Below, in pieces: positions 32,455 to 46,350 of a DNA stretch of 64,000 bases. A program made the position numbers and the translations under genes. The notes beneath the pieces were generated by a model. It ran no database searches. It saw only the letters and a program-made list of their open reading frames with translations, and was not told the origin of the DNA. Every line of letters starts with the position of its first letter. The stretch's first letter is position 1. Source of the stretch: Protopterus annectens (taxonomy: Eukaryota; Chordata; Ceratodontiformes; Protopteridae); NCBI RefSeq assembly GCF_019279795.1, contig NC_056743.1, positions 1,784,541,339 through 1,784,605,338 of the forward strand, written 5' to 3'.

Positions 32455-32520
32455 GATGGACTACCAACATGGAACGTTATGGTGAGTACATAACTTCTTT
32501 ATGTTAAGTAGTCCGATCTC
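32455..32520. repeat. Internal complementary region of DIRS E
   Basis: Its first half (to about 32500) is the inverse of the outer 3' repeat at 32156-32200. Its second half (about 32508-32545) is the inverse of the outer 5' repeat at about 46715-46750. In DIRS elements this region is used to bring the two ends together when the circular DNA intermediate is made. Confidence 0.75.
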
Positions 32521-34160
32521 ACCTTCATTTTTATATATGGGACAGTGTCCTTAGCGCCTTACTCTTGGGTGGCTCAATGGAAAATACTCTTGAGCACCGT
32601 GGAGCCAAAGGATGCTCTACCCCTGGATGCCAAATCCAATTTGTAATGTGTAATAAAAGTGTGAGGGGTAGCCCACATAGCTGCTGCGCAAATATTATCA
32701 AGTGGTACCCTGGCTTGGAAGGCTGCAGAGGTAGACAGCAACCTGGTAGAATGAGCCTTGATCTTGTAGGGTAAAGGTTTGCCCTCCGAGCTATAGATAA
32801 AGGCTATACAACTGGAAATCCAATTGGATATTGTCACTTTAGAAACTGGTAAGCCCAATCTAGAATCAGAAAAGGAAATGAATAATTGATCTGATTTCCT
32901 GAAAGTCTTAGTCCACTGTAGATAAAAACGTAGTTGTCTATGAAAGAGCTGATGAAAATGGTACTCAGCTGCATTACAGTGGTTAGGGAAGAAAACTGGG
33001 AGTTCTATTGATTGGTTTAAGGTATCATTAGAACAAACTTTGGGAACAAAGGAGAGATTAGTACATAATGACACCCTGTCTTTGTGAATAATCAAATACA
33101 GTGGCTTAATAGACAAGGCCTGTGGCTCCGATACCAGTCTAGCTGATGTGATAGCTACCAAAAACAAGGTCTTGTCTTTCAATAAGGTCTTGCATAGCTT
33201 ATGAAACATTAAATTGGTATCTGGAAAACCTAAGTGAAAATGAGAAATCACCACCAATTGGACTCTGATAGTGGCAGCGGCACATCCTTGCTGTAAAAGC
33301 TCAGAAAGAAAATCCAGGATCACAGGGATAGAAGCAGTGTATGGATCTACATTCATTCTCTGTGCCCAAATAGAAAATCTTTTCCATTTACTGCCATACA
33401 GCCTCCTAGTTGAAGGTTTACGGGAGGACATAAGAATATGCGACACTGAGGATGACACATCATGAAGCCTGACTAGGGATGGAACTGGAGCAGCATGCTG
33501 TCAATTTGAGGGTGTGGACTGAGGGGTGCAGCGAACCCGACATGTGAGTCAATAGATCTGGAGCTGGGTCCAGAATCCAAGGATCATCCAGGAGGAGAGG
33601 CTCGAGGAAGGGGAACCAGACCTGACGAGGCCAGTAAGGAGCAATGAGGATCAACTTGCTTCCCAGCCGACTGGCTTTCTGACTCACTTTGGAAATGAGA
33701 GGGATTGGAGGAAAGGCATACAGAAGTCCCATGGGCCAATTGAGAGCCAGAGCGTCTCTGGGAGACTCCCCCAGAGGGGGAATGAGGGAAAAATAGCTGC
33801 TGCATTTAGTATTGACTGGGCTGGCAAAAAGGTTGCAGCAAGGCTGTCCCATTTCCAGAAAATCTGATCCACTGTTTCCCATTTCAGAGACCACTCTTGA
33901 GGCATTAGGATTGCCCAGCTGAGCTTGTCGGCTATCATGTTGGTCGTCCCTGGAATGTGCATTGCAACCAGAAAGCGCTGGGAAGAAATCGCCCATTCCC
34001 AAACTCGCATGGCCTTTCAACAGAGTGGGTAGGATCTGGTACCGCCCTATTTGTTGATATACCAAACCACCGACATGTTGTCCGATTGTATCGATATTGT
34101 CCCTAGAGGAAGAAGGCCTTGAAGTGCTTGCAAAGCCAGAAGCACCACCCTTATCAACAG

Positions 34161-37100
34161 AAAGTACAGTTTTGTACCTACCATAAATGTAGATGTTGCT
34201 GCAGTCATAACAGATGGGTTCTCAAAGTCTAGGTCATTTTCTTCAGTTTTCTTGCCCCAGATGTCAGGTGCCCCAGAAGGAAGGCAATACATAAATTTGT
34301 GTAATAAAGCAATGCAATATAATCAAAATACAGTAGTTGCAAGCAAATACACCATAAAAGAATACCCCAATCAGGTTGTATGAGGAGGTGTTAGCCAATA
34401 GGCCTGTCCCAAGAGGGGAAGGAGGAACATCTACATTTATGGTAGGTACAAAACTGTACTATGTTCATCGTGCATACAGCTGCAGTCATAACAGATGGGT
34501 AGAATCCAGAAAGGGTGGTAGGCACTAGGTGGAACTAGGAGGAGCCAGAATGCCCTGCAAGACTGCAGTGGCAAAGCCTGCTCTAGTTTTGGAGTATAAT
34601 GGTAGGTGGTAGTGCTTGGAGAAGGTATGCACAGAACTCCAAGTGGCTGCTTCCAAAATATCTTTGGTAGGAACTCCTCTGAGGAAAGCTGCAGAGGTAG
34701 CTGTGGTCCTTGTGGAGTGAGATCTGATGCCTGCAGGTACAGTTTTACCATGAAAAGAGTAACAAAAGTGTATGCAGTGGGCTATCCATTTTGAGATTGT
34801 CTGTTTTGAAATTGGCTTCCCTTGAGCTCCTATAGAATAGGACACAAAGAGCTGTTCTGATTTTCTGAAAGGCTTTGTTCTGTCCAAATAATAACACAGC
34901 TGTCTGTGGATGTCCAAGGAATGTAGTAGTCTCTCCCCTTTGTTTTGAGGATTAGGGTAAAAGGTAGGTAGGTGTATAGCCTGATTCAAAGCTACCCTGG
35001 ATACCACCTTTGGCATAAAGGACGGGTTGGTTCGTAAGGAAACTCTGTCCTGATGGAAGATGATAAGGCTGCACAGCCATGAGGGCTTGTAGTTCCGATA
35101 CCCGAGCTGAGGTGATAGCCAGAAGGAAAGCTGTTTTCCAGGACAAATATTGCAAATCTGTTGAGGCAGCTGGCTCAAAAGGAGGCAAGGTCAGCTTTTC
35201 TAGAATGAAATTGAGATCCCAAGCAGGTATTGGTTGTTTCCTTGGGGGTTTTATATTCTTAGCCCCTCTGAGGAAGTGTCTTTAGAGGGGGTGAGAGAAT
35301 AAAGGTGGATCAGTGTTGTATTCTGCAGAAATGGCTGAGGCATGGATGTTGATGGAGGAGAATGAAAGTCCACTGCTTAGCAGCTCAGCTAGGTACTGTA
35401 ATATTTGAGGTAAATTCAGTTTTCCAGGAATCTGGCCCTTTTCTCATTCCAGGCACAAAACCGTTTCCATTTTGGAGTAAGCTTTCTAGTACCTTCTGGC
35501 CTCCAAAATGACATCCTGCACCTCCTTGGAGAGTAGGGTCTGTTGTGATGTTAAGGAATCTTCCATGCGGCCAGATTGAGTGTTTTCAGCTGACTGTGAA
35601 GAGTTTTGAAGCTGTGCTGAGTCAGAAGAAGAGGCATTAGAGGTAGGGTCCATGGAGGGAATCGTCAGGCTCCTCAGGAGTGGGTACCAGTGCTGTCTTG
35701 GCCAGTCTGGAGCAATGAGAATCATCTTTGGTCTGTCTGCTCTAGTTTTTAATAGAACTCTGGGCAGCAGAGGAAGAGGTGGAAAGGCATAAACTGTCAT
35801 TGTTGTCCAACTGAAAGAGAGTCCACACTCCAGGCCTGTGGATGAAAAGTCCTTGAGCAGAATTTTGTCAATTGGTGATTTTTGTGGGAGGCAAAGAGAT
35901 CTATGTCTGTCCTTCCCCATGCTTGAATTATCTCTGTAAAAACTTGAGGATGCAACTTCCATTCGTGTGGATCTGTCATATTTCTGCTTAGGTTGTCTGC
36001 CAGCGTGTTTTCCTTGCCTGGCAAGTACTGTGCTTGAAGTTCGATTTGTAATTCCAGAGCCATGTTCCAAAGTGACATGGCCAGCCTGCATAGGGGTATG
36101 AATGGGTTCCTCCCTGTTTGTTTATGTACCACATTACTGTGGTGTTGTCTGTCCTTATCAATAGTTGACCTGGATGCAGAAGGTCTTTGAAAGCTATAAT
36201 AGCATTTATTACTGCTAGCATTTCCTTTTGATTGATGTGAAGGTGCTTTTCTTTTGGGACCATTTGCCCTGAATGCACCGATCTGTCATGTCGCCCCAGG
36301 CGTAGTCCGAGCGTCTGTTGTGATGACTTGATTTGCTTGAGGCTTGCAGAATGGGTGACCTGTGTTTGTTTGGCATGCTTGAGCCCACCACAGAAATTCC
36401 TTTTGAAGACATGGAATTAGTGGTATTATTGTTTCCAAACTGTGGCTGTGTTGAGACCATAGGTTTTCAGGTACCACTGAAGTTTCCTCATATGCAGCTT
36501 TGCACATGGGATTAGTAGGATGCAAGATGCCATGAATCCCAGAGCCTGCAGGATTTTCCTTGCAGTCAGCCTGGTGAAATTTGCTAGTTTTCTGAAGTAT
36601 TGAGTTAGTTGCCCCTGCTTCTCTGGCGTGAGGTAGGCCATTTGGGTGTTTGTGTCCAAGTTGGCACCCAGGAAAATTATTTTCTGAGAGGGTATTAGCC
36701 TTGATTTCTTTTTGTTGACTGTGTATCCCAGAGAATTCAACAACATTATTACAAAAGCCAGATGTTTCAGAAGTATGTGCTTGCTGTCCGCTTGGATCAG
36801 GCAGATCAAATATGGGTATATTTGTATCCCTTGAAGTCTGCAGTAGGCAATTACTGATGCCAGGCATTTCCGTGAATACTCTGGGCACAGTAGATAAGCC
36901 AAAGGGCAATGCAGAGAATTGATAATGGGTTGAACCTGCAAGAAATCTGAGGTATCTTCTGCAATTTTGTCTGATTGGGACATGCAGGTATGCCTCCTTG
37001 AGGTCCAATGTTACCAGCCAAGACTCCTTGCCCAGCATGGGAAGAAGCTGCTGTAATGTGAGCATCTTGAATTTTGGTTTAGGATGGATAGGTCCAAAAT

Positions 37101-39417
37101 AGGTCTCCAATCTTTTCCCTTCCTTGGTACCAGGAATAGTCTGGAATAAAAACCTTGACCTTGTTCGTGAGTAGGTACCTCTTGAATAGCTTTCATGTCC
37201 ATGAGATCTGAAATTTGTCTTTGTGCCTCTGCCCTTTGATTGTGTGGCAGGTTTGGCATGCCTCTCATTTTGGAAGGGTGTGAAAATGGAATCTGTAGCC
37301 TCTGTTTATAATGTCCAGGATCCATTTGTCTTTTGTGACAATATGCCAATTTTTGAAAATAATGCCAGTTTTGCTGCCATTTGAGCCTTGCTTGGCATGC
37401 AAAGGGGAAAGTCATTGGGCTTGCTTTCTGAATGGCTGAACTATCCTCACCACCTCTTTGTGTAGGAGCTTGCAATTGTCTGCCTCTAAACGATCCTTGA
37501 GATTGCCCTCTGCCCCTCGGGCGCCTGTATCTACCTCTTTGGGGTCTGTCCGTGGCTGGAAAGGACCAATTTTTGGAAGGCCAATTTTTACTGAAACGTG
37601 AAGATTGTACCTGTAGAAAATCTTTCACTGTTTGCATTGATTTAGCCTTTTCCTCCATTTTCTTTAATACCTCCTCAGCTTTAACACCAAATAATACATC
37701 CTTTTGTAGAGGGGCATCTAGTAATTTAGCTTTGACATGATCTGGTAAGGTTTGCTCCTTGAGCCAGGCATGTCTACGTATGACTGATCCTGTAACAGCA
37801 GCTCTACATGAGGCCTCTAGAGCATCAAAACCACATTGCAAGGTATGTTTACCCACTTGTTCTGCACTATGCATCAAATCCTGCAACTCCTTCAAGTCTG
37901 GTTGTTCAGGTTTTGACATTTTGCTTCTCAACTGTGATAACAGAAACTGTTGGTATTTTAGCATATGGAACTGGCAGTTTAATAACCGCATGGGTGAGGT
38001 GGCGAGGTGTATACCTTTTTGCCCCACCTTTCTAAGGATCTGGAATCTCTCTCGGAAGGTAATGGATTTTTAGCAGTGGAGGCCTTAATTCCCTTGGGGC
38101 CGTGTGAGATAGTTTCTGGGTCAGCCGCATGGCTTTGTATAATCAGGAACCCGGTAGTACCTGTCAGGCTTGACTGGGGCTGGAGGTAAAGAATTAAGGC
38201 AGGCCTCCGAGTACACATCATCTAGTATGTCTAAGACAGGAGGTATAGCCAGAGGCCTGTGCTGAGTTAGCAAGAGAAAATCCCCAAGCCTTTTCTTGGA
38301 ATCTGAGTACTCTTGGCCTTCCCAGTGGAAGTGTTCCCTTAAGGTATGCAAGGTTTCCCCAAATGAGTAATCCTCTGGGAGACAGAGGAATGGACTCCTC
38401 TGCATCAGAATCTTCAAAAGGGGAGTAAGAATGTTCCTGTTCATCAGAGTGCTCTGAAATAATGGAGGCCTGGTCAGAGGAGGGGGATTCTTCCTCCACT
38501 CTGGGCCTTTTGTCCGGGGGAGGTTGAGAACCCCTGATAAGAGTAATCAAATCCTCAGCCATTTTAAGCATCTGTTTTTTAGGCATGGGGCCTGGAGAAG
38601 GGCCCTGTGTAGCTTGTCTCTTAGAATGCATGGCTGCTTTAGACTTAGTGAAAGCCTTGATAGAAAAAGAAGAGGAAGGTCTGAAGACACCTTGAGAAGA
38701 GGCAGACCTGTCTACATTTTGTGATTCACCACCAAGAGTGGCTTCGGTATCTGTAGTAGGGGTGTGGGCCGAGGAGCCTGCGACCTTGGGCACAGAAGAC
38801 ACCGCCAATGAAGTGTCGTCGGTAGGCAGGGGCTGCATAGGCGCTGAGAACCGGACCACCTGTAGTCGGCTTTGACGTGGTGTCGGTAGAGGCCGCGGAC
38901 CTCGTGTGTCGGTCCTTATCTTTGCGTTTTTTTAGACAAAACTGGAGTCGGAGTATCGCCAAAATAGTGCTGGCTTAACTCTGCCCGACGCTTAATGGTG
39001 CATTTGTTGAATGTAGCACAAACGACAGACCGAGGCGTGGTCTGGGCCTAAGCAAGGAATGCAGAGGGAATGAAAATCCTTATGCGGTATTTGCTTCCCA
39101 CATGAAATACAATTATTAACTTTGTCTGACATCGGTCTGAGGCAAGAAAAGTTTCAACGGGTACTTAGCTTTCAAGAAGACTTGGTTGCAAAATTTTCAT
39201 AATTTCAGGAGCTGGCCGACCGGCACTTGCGAACTGCTTCTGCTAAGAAAGACTGAAGAAAATGGCGTCGGCTGGTTCTTTTATACCCTGTCGCACTGAC
39301 GTCAGGGAAGAAGCGGCGACAACCGGACCTAGACTTTGGAATTCGGCCGACCGAGGACCCACCTGACGGCAGGAGAACCCATCTGTTATGACTGCAGCTG
39401 TATGCACGAAGAACATC
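34161..39417 (-). mobile_element. DIRS element F, nearly full length, inside E (fossil)
   Basis: Family-1 DIRS of 5.26 kb in the RNase H region of E, same strand. From its 5' side: terminal repeat 39200-39417 with CRE and TATA; gag (ATG at 39132-39130, to about 37230) with Cys knuckle and Pro/Ser-rich part; RT (about 36290-37230, FYSRLFLVPRKGKDWRPILDL patch); RNase H (35486-36278, with RTDNTTVMWYINKQGG); tyrosine recombinase (34525-35480, with the H-S-T-R patch). The internal complementary region is near 34428-34480 and the 3' terminal repeat starts at 34161. It looks complete in parts, but reading is broken in roughly five to eight places. It is younger than E. Confidence 0.88.
39278..39304 (-). 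promoter_or_regulatory. DIRS F promoter: CRE and TATA box
   Basis: On the minus strand, TGACGTCA (39304-39297) is followed after 11 bp by TATAAAAG (39285-39278), about 145 bp before the gag ATG at 39132. The arrangement is the same as in DIRS D. It lies in the terminal repeat. Confidence 0.6.
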
Positions 39418-42400
39418 ATTGATATGCAGATGAGCCTCGTGTTCTTTCCATGTGCCTTGGACTGTCCTGCCGAGATAATGCCCCCCCACCTGATCTGGGA
39501 GGCATCCATGGTTACAGTGGCAACAGGCTGGGTTGGAACAAAGGGGGCACTCGTGATCAATTGATTGGGAGCTATCCACCAATGAAGGTCCTTCTTGCAT
39601 GATTCCATCAACAGGATAGGATGACTCAGTGGGAGAGATTGGAAGGACCACTGGGAACACAAAAGCCACTGGAGAATTCTCGTGTGCAACCTAGCTAATG
39701 GTACCAATAGAATTGTGGAAGCCATAGTCCTGAGGAGTTGAAGAACCCGCTTCGTTTTGATTTTTCGCAACGGGAGAAAACGTTGAACTTGGGAGATTAA
39801 GTTCTGTGCACTTTTGGTGGGTAGATAAGCTGTCATGTTTACTGTGTCTACCTCTGCGCCTATAAAAATCACAGATTGAGAGGGCAATAATGCAGATTTT
39901 TTCCAATTTATGGAGATCCCTAACTGAGCACAAAGTTGAATCGTGGCGTCCCTGTTTTGAAGGAGTAGATGCCTGGTGGAGACGGTCAGGAGCCAGTCGT
40001 CCAAATACAGAAACACCTGGAATTCCTGACATCTCAAGTGAGCTTTCACTACTGCCATGCATTTGGTGAACACCCTGGGGGCTGTGGAGAGACCAAAGGG
40101 CACAGCGCGAAACTGATAGTGACTGGCTCCCAGCTGGAAGCATAGATGGCTTCTGGACGCCTTGTCCATTTTTATGTGGTAGTAGGCGTCCTGAAGATCC
40201 AGAGAGCACATCCAAAAATCTTTCCCTAACAACGGGAGTATAGACTGCAGTGTTACCATCCGAAACTTGTCCTGCTTCACTGATTCGTTCAATCTGCTGA
40301 GGTCCAATACTGGCCTCCAATCTCTGGTTTATTTTGGAACTAAAAAGAACCTGGAATAAGTTCCGGATCCTATCTGGTCTGCTGGGACAGACTGGATGAC
40401 TTTTTAAGAGCAACTTGTTGATCTCCACAGTTGCCTGATCCCTGTGATTGGGTGGTACATCTGGGATCCTTTTGGGAACAAACAGAAAGGGAAAAGGGTA
40501 TGATATAGCCTCTGGTAACAACTCTTTGTACCCACTTGTCTTGGGTGATATTTAGCCAGGCTTCTTGGTACAAAGAAATGTGACGCCCGACTGGCCCCAG
40601 AGAAGTGCAGTCGGGCTCCACATCAGGAGTACTGATAAGGCCATCCTCGAAAAGAATCACTGCCTTGTTGGTATTGCGGACTGCCCCTGCCTCTAGGGCG
40701 ACGTCTGCCATTTCCTCCTCCTCTGCCTCTGAAGGAGGATTCACCTCATTTTACTGCCCCTTTGACCCTTGGGGTATGGTCTGGAAGGAAAAGTAAAATG
40801 CACTACCACGGTAGAAAGCATCTTTGCTTCTTGTTCACACAGAGTGAGTGTATTCTTCACCTTGGAACCAAATAATGAGGAACCATCAAACGGGGCGTTA
40901 GTGAAAGTAGACTTGAACGGTTCCACAAAATTACATAAGTGCATCCAGGAGTGGCGCCTCAAGGCAACTCCAGAACCCGCTGCTCTACTTGCTCCATCCA
41001 CAGCATAAGGAGGAGTTAACCACAGAATTTAAGGTGGACAACTGAGTAGAAATCTTGTCAGGAACTCCCTCAGTACATACACCTTGTATGGAATCTCCTA
41101 ACTCCCTGAGGAGATCCCTCTGCAACCTCGTGAAGTGCGTGAGATAGTTCAGCAACTGAAGGGTAAAGGCAGCTGAACTGAAAATACGCTTCCCAAATCT
41201 GTCCATCTGTCGAGACTCCTTGTTTGGTGGACGAACAGATGAAGAAGTCTCTGCTAACTCCTTCTTTGTGGCCGCCGCCACCACCATGGCCTCTACAGGA
41301 ATGCCCTTGGACAAGAACTTTTTACCAGGAGGGGCAGACATGAACTTATTTGGTCTCCTGGGGACTGGCTCCATGGTGTCAGAAGTATCCCACACCTTTC
41401 GACTAACTAGATCCGTCAGTTTGTCAAAAGGTGGAGACACCCAAGAGGCAGAAGGTTGAGACCCGAAGACCTTCAGGTACACAGACTCCTCATCAGAAGG
41501 TTTAACAGTGGGCCAGTCGCACCTCTGCCTAAGGATCTCTAAAATGTCAACAAAGGAGACATCAACAGAGGACAACTTGGAGGACCCTTCTGACTCCTCA
41601 CGGTCAGTGTTCGATGTCAAAGACTCATCCTGGGAGTCAATATGTTTCCTCTTACATAACCTCTTCCGGGGAGGCTCCTCGGAAGGATATTCCGGGTAGC
41701 CTCGAAAGAGTGGGGGCCACCAGCCAATGGCTCCTGAGGCTGTGGGTATCTGCTGTCTCCAGAGAGAGTAGGGGCTGAGACTGAAGTGGGTGCTCTCGGG
41801 GGAAGAGTGCTGGTGCCACTGGTAGGGGCTGGAGAATGAGACAGCATGCTCCTCATCATCTCAAACGCCAATCTCTCTGGCTCTGAAGACCTCCCCTGCT
41901 CCAAAGAGACACAGGTCGGAGCCAGAGCTGTCGGCTCCGAGATAGATGCAAGATCCGAGCTCACCCTGGCCGAAGCACCGAGAGGAAGGCTCGTAACTGA
42001 AGATAAATCCAAACCCTCCCTGTCGGTTCCAACAGGAGAGCTTCGGCCCCTGGACACAACAGACGGCACCGAGCATGTAGGAGCTGAACCCGGCTCCAAG
42101 GCAGCAACAAGGTGAGTTGGAGCCAGCATTTCCTCCATTGGCACCAAGCACTCTGGCTCCGAAAGGCCAGTATGGCTCAGAGGAGGAATAGCAGACAAGG
42201 GCAAAGCTGAGCCAAGTGACACCAGAGCCGACAGGGTCAGAGCCAACAATAATATTGGTAAGGCAGATGACTTCAGGAGTCTCAGCACTACCCTCTCCAC
42301 ATCTTCTTCTGAAAGGCTCCTGGAAGACATAGTTGGGGATCTTGACCTGGGGGGCACTGAAGACTTAATTGTTACGAAAACTGATAGGGAGCTTACAGAC

Positions 42401-42920
42401 CCGCTCCGAGTAGCAGAGTCAACTGCTGTATCAATAGGTTCAAAGATCGGTTTCTAAACACCTGTAACCAACTCCGACACTACCATAATGCTCTCCTTTG
42501 GCTCCGAAGGCTGAGGAGTCGAGGAGGCAGATTTGGATTGTTTTGACTGTTTAGGAGGTGGCTCCGAGACACCAGCCGGTGCTGGAGAAGGTCTTTTTGA
42601 GGCTTTTGATTTCCCAGACTTAGAGGAAGTCGAAGAACTGGACAGTGCTTTCTCAAAGCATGGTTTCAATAGACCCTTGAGTATGAGTTTGTTCTTTCTC
42701 TCCTGTAACACTCTAGGAGATAAAGCATGGCAAAACAAACACGACTCCTGTAAGTGGATGGCCCCTACGCAGTACACACAGCTACTGTGGCCATCTGTTA
42801 AGGACATCTTTTGGGAGCATTTCATGCACATTTTGAACCCCGAGGGTTTATGCTCCTTAATTTCCTTAGACATATTGCACACACATAACTCAGAGAGATT
42901 GAAAAAGAGAAAAAGAATGA

Positions 42921-43110
42921 GGACTAGATCCTCTAACTAAAATGGGCCTAGCCCTAAGAAGGAGTTACACAAGGACTAGGTCCTCTAACTTAAACGGGCC
43001 TAGCCCGCTGTAGCAAAAGCTAGCTAAATGAGTTACACGAGAACTAGGTCCTCTAACTTAAACGGGTCTAGCCCGGTGTAGTGAAAGTAGGTCTTCTAAC
43101 TTAAACAGAC
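42921..43110. repeat. Imperfect tandem repeat in the DIRS E leader
   Basis: Three to four copies of a 52-69 bp unit centred on 'ctaggtcctctaacttaaac' followed by a small palindrome GGGCCTAGCCC, at about 42921, 42973, 43042 and a partial copy at 43088. They lie between the terminal repeat and gag, where transcription control or packaging signals of a retroelement would be found. Confidence 0.7.
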
Positions 43111-43330
43111 CAGAAAGGAAAGCCCATGCACACAAGAGAAACCATAAATGACACAATAAATTTCTATATTTCTAAGAAAAAACAGGTAGTATACTTGCAA
43201 TCCTAGTAAATTCACAAGTCGATCCCCACCAAAACAAACAATGTCAAAATAGCAGAAACTGCCAACGGTGACCAAAAAAGGTCGGAATAACAACAGACAA
43301 GACAACAGGAGCCCCTGTTGACTAAGAGTG

Positions 43331-46300
43331 GAAAAAGTACTGTTTTGAAACTACCATAAATGTAGATGTTCGAGTGTATACCCTGCTGCAGTCATCACAC
43401 TTGGGTTATCCTGCCATCAGGCGGTACCGCAGTTGGTCCGAATTCCAAAGTCTTGGTCCGGCGTCGGTTGCTGTCGCTTCTTCCCTGACGTCAGTGCGCC
43501 AGGGGTATATGAGAGGCATCCCACGCCATTTTCTCCAGTTTTTCTTGCCCCAGATGTCAGGTGCCCCCCCACAAATGGTGGTCAGTAGATAGTACCAATA
43601 ATAAAAAGTGTAGCATAAACAAAATATCCCTCCAGCTATAAGCAAATACACCACAAAGGTTGTAACAGATTTTAAGGTATAGAAAGGTTTTAGAGAGGGG
43701 ATGGAGGGAGGGTAACCTGGACTGCAGCAGGGTATACACTTGAACATCTACATTTATGGTAGGTACAAAACTGTACTATGTTCATCGTGTTACCCTGCTG
43801 CAGTCCAGGTAGAATCCCAAAGCTAAGGAAGGGAGGTGGAGTCAAACAGGGTTAGAGGAGGCTAGAAGGCCCTGCAAAACTGCAGTGGCGAAGCCAGCTC
43901 TAGTCTTAGAGTAAAGTGGTAAGTGGTAATGTTTGGTGAAGGTGTGTACTGAGCTCCAAGTTGCATCTTCCAGAATATCCTTGGTTGGCACCCCCCTGAG
44001 GAAGGCTGTAGATGTAGCTGCTGCCCTGGTAGAGTGGGGCCTTATGCTAGCAGGAACTGGTTTTCCATGGTGGATGTAGCAAAAATGTATGCAATGTCCT
44101 ATCCATTTGGAAATGGTCTGTTTTGAGATAGCATTTCCTTGTGATGCTGTAGCATAGGATACAAAAAGCTGGTCAGATTTTCTGAAAACCTTAGTTTTAT
44201 CCAAGTAGTAACGTAGCTGCCTGTGAATGTCCAAGGAATGCAGGAGTCTTTCTCCTTTGTTCTGTGGATTTGGAAAGAAGGTGGGTAAATGGATGGTTTG
44301 ATTTAGAGCCACACTGGATACCACCTTAGGCATAAAGGAGGGGTTAGTTTGTAGAGAAACTCTGTCTTGATGAAAAATGAGGAAAGGCTCTAATGCCATT
44401 AGTGCCTGAAGCTCTGAAACTCTTCTAGCTGAAGTAATTGCTAGCAGCAGGGCAGTCTTCCATGATATAAACTTTAAGTCAGCTGAAAAAGCTGGCTCAA
44501 AATGAGGTAGCGTAAGTTTTTCCAGAACAAAGTTGAGGTCCCAAGTAGGTGTTGGTGCTCTCCTGGGAGGCCTAATGTTTTTGTCCCCTCTGAGAAACTA
44601 CCTTAGGAATGGATGTGAAAATAAGGGAGGATCCGTATTGTAGTTAGCAGAAATAGCTGAGGCGTGGATTTTAATAGATGAAAAAGAAAGCCCTTTGTGC
44701 AACATCTCAGATAAATATTGCAGAATCTGAAGTATGTCAGGCTGAAGGGTATTTTGGCCTTTAACTTGGTTCCAGGTGCAAAACCTTTTCCATTTGTCTG
44801 AGTAGGCTTTCCTGGTGCTGGGCCTCCTGGCCTCCAGAATAACATCCATAACAGCTTGTGAGAGAGGAGCTGGCTGGTTGCTTAGGTGATTTGCCATGCA
44901 GCCAAGTTTAAGGTTTTGAGCTGGCTGTGTAGAATCTGATTGTCTTGCTGTGTGAGCAGATGGGTAATTTGTGGTAGAATCCATGGTGGGCCCTGGGCCA
45001 TATTCCTTAATAGTGGGTACCAGTGCTGGCGTGGCCAGTCTGGGGCAATGAGTATCATTCGGGGTCTCTCCATCCTGACTTTCAACAGCACCTTTGTGAG
45101 AAGGGGTAATGGAGGAAAGGCATATACTGTCAGCATTTTCCAACTGAATGAGAGTGCGTCCACTTTCCAAGCTTGATGGTGAAAAGTCCTTGTGCAAAAT
45201 TTTGTTAGCTGATAGTTTTGAGGGCTGGCAAACAGGTCTATGTCTGGGAGCCCCCATTTTTGAGTTATCATTGCAAATATTTGTGGATCCAGTTTCCACT
45301 CGTGGGGATCCATGATGTTTCTGCTTAGGTCGTCTGCCAATGTGTTCTTTTTTCCTGGCAGGAAATGAGCTTGTAATTGAACTTGGTAAGCCAGTGCTGT
45401 GTTCCACAAGGTCATTGCTTGCCTGCATAGAGGGTAGGAGCGTGGCATAGGGTCTTGACCTGGAGACTGAAGTGTAGTCTTTTTTGGTTTTAGAGGAGTC
45501 TTAAGCTTAGCATAAGATTTTATGGTGAGACTAGTTGGTCTGAAGACACCTACAGAAACCAAAGGTGTTTCTACAGCACCGGCTTCTCCTTCTACAATGT
45601 CGTCGGTAGGGCCTAAAGAAAATGGCTGCGTCGGCCTAGAACTCTCTGCTGGGGAATCCGAAGCAGTCTGGGGATCCAATTCAGCGGTAGCCAGGGGCTG
45701 CGTAGGCGCCTCACTGAAAACTGGAGAACCGGCGACTGGCCCAGCCGAGGCCTCGGAGTCTGGCTTGGATCTAGGCTGCCTGTCTTTATCTTTGCATTTT
45801 TTTATGCACGCCGGTAGTCGGTTGCTCCGAAGGCATAGTGTACTTAAATTTTCTACTGAAGTAGCGTCGTGCGAAATCAAAGCGTCGCTTTATAGTTCGC
45901 TTATTGAACCTAGCACAAAACCGACAACCAGTGACGTCGTGGTCTGGGCCTAGGCAAGGTATACAAAAAGAATGAAAGTCCTTATGAGGTATTTGCTTCC
46001 CACAACAAATGCAATTGTTAACTTTTTCTGACATTGGACTGAGGCAAGAAAAGGTTCCCCAACGGGGTACTTAGCTTTGAAGACTTCGGACTGAAACTCG
46101 ATTCGAAAATCTCAGGTGTCGGCTGACCAGAACTTGCGAACTGCTTCTGCTTCGGGCACCGCGCGGCAAGTAAGACTGAAGAAAATGGCGTTGGATGCCT
46201 CTCATATACCCCTGGTGCACTGACGTGACGTGAAGAAGCGACAGCAACCGACGCCGGACCAAGACTTTGGAACTCGGGCCGACTGCGGGACCACCTGACG

Positions 46301-46350
46301 GCAGGATAACCCAAGTGTAATGACTGCAGCAGGGTAACACGATGAACATC
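43331..46350 (-). mobile_element. DIRS element G, short copy inside E (fossil)
   Basis: Family-1 DIRS of 3.0 kb in the leader of E. Parts: 5' terminal repeat (46070-46350); gag N-terminal part (about 45480-46034, Cys knuckle CICCGKQ...CIPCLG); RNase H and connector (44880-45440); tyrosine recombinase (43842-44850); internal complementary region (43742-43800); 3' terminal repeat (43331-43560, with CRE 43486-43493). No RT is seen, so it could only have moved with help from a full copy. It has a few breaks, and its end repeats are well matched. It is younger than E. Confidence 0.85.

Noticed and set aside
42921-43110. Terminator-like palindromes GGGCCTAGCCC
   Set aside because: Short palindromes inside a tandem repeat in a eukaryotic retroelement leader; no terminator function can be inferred.
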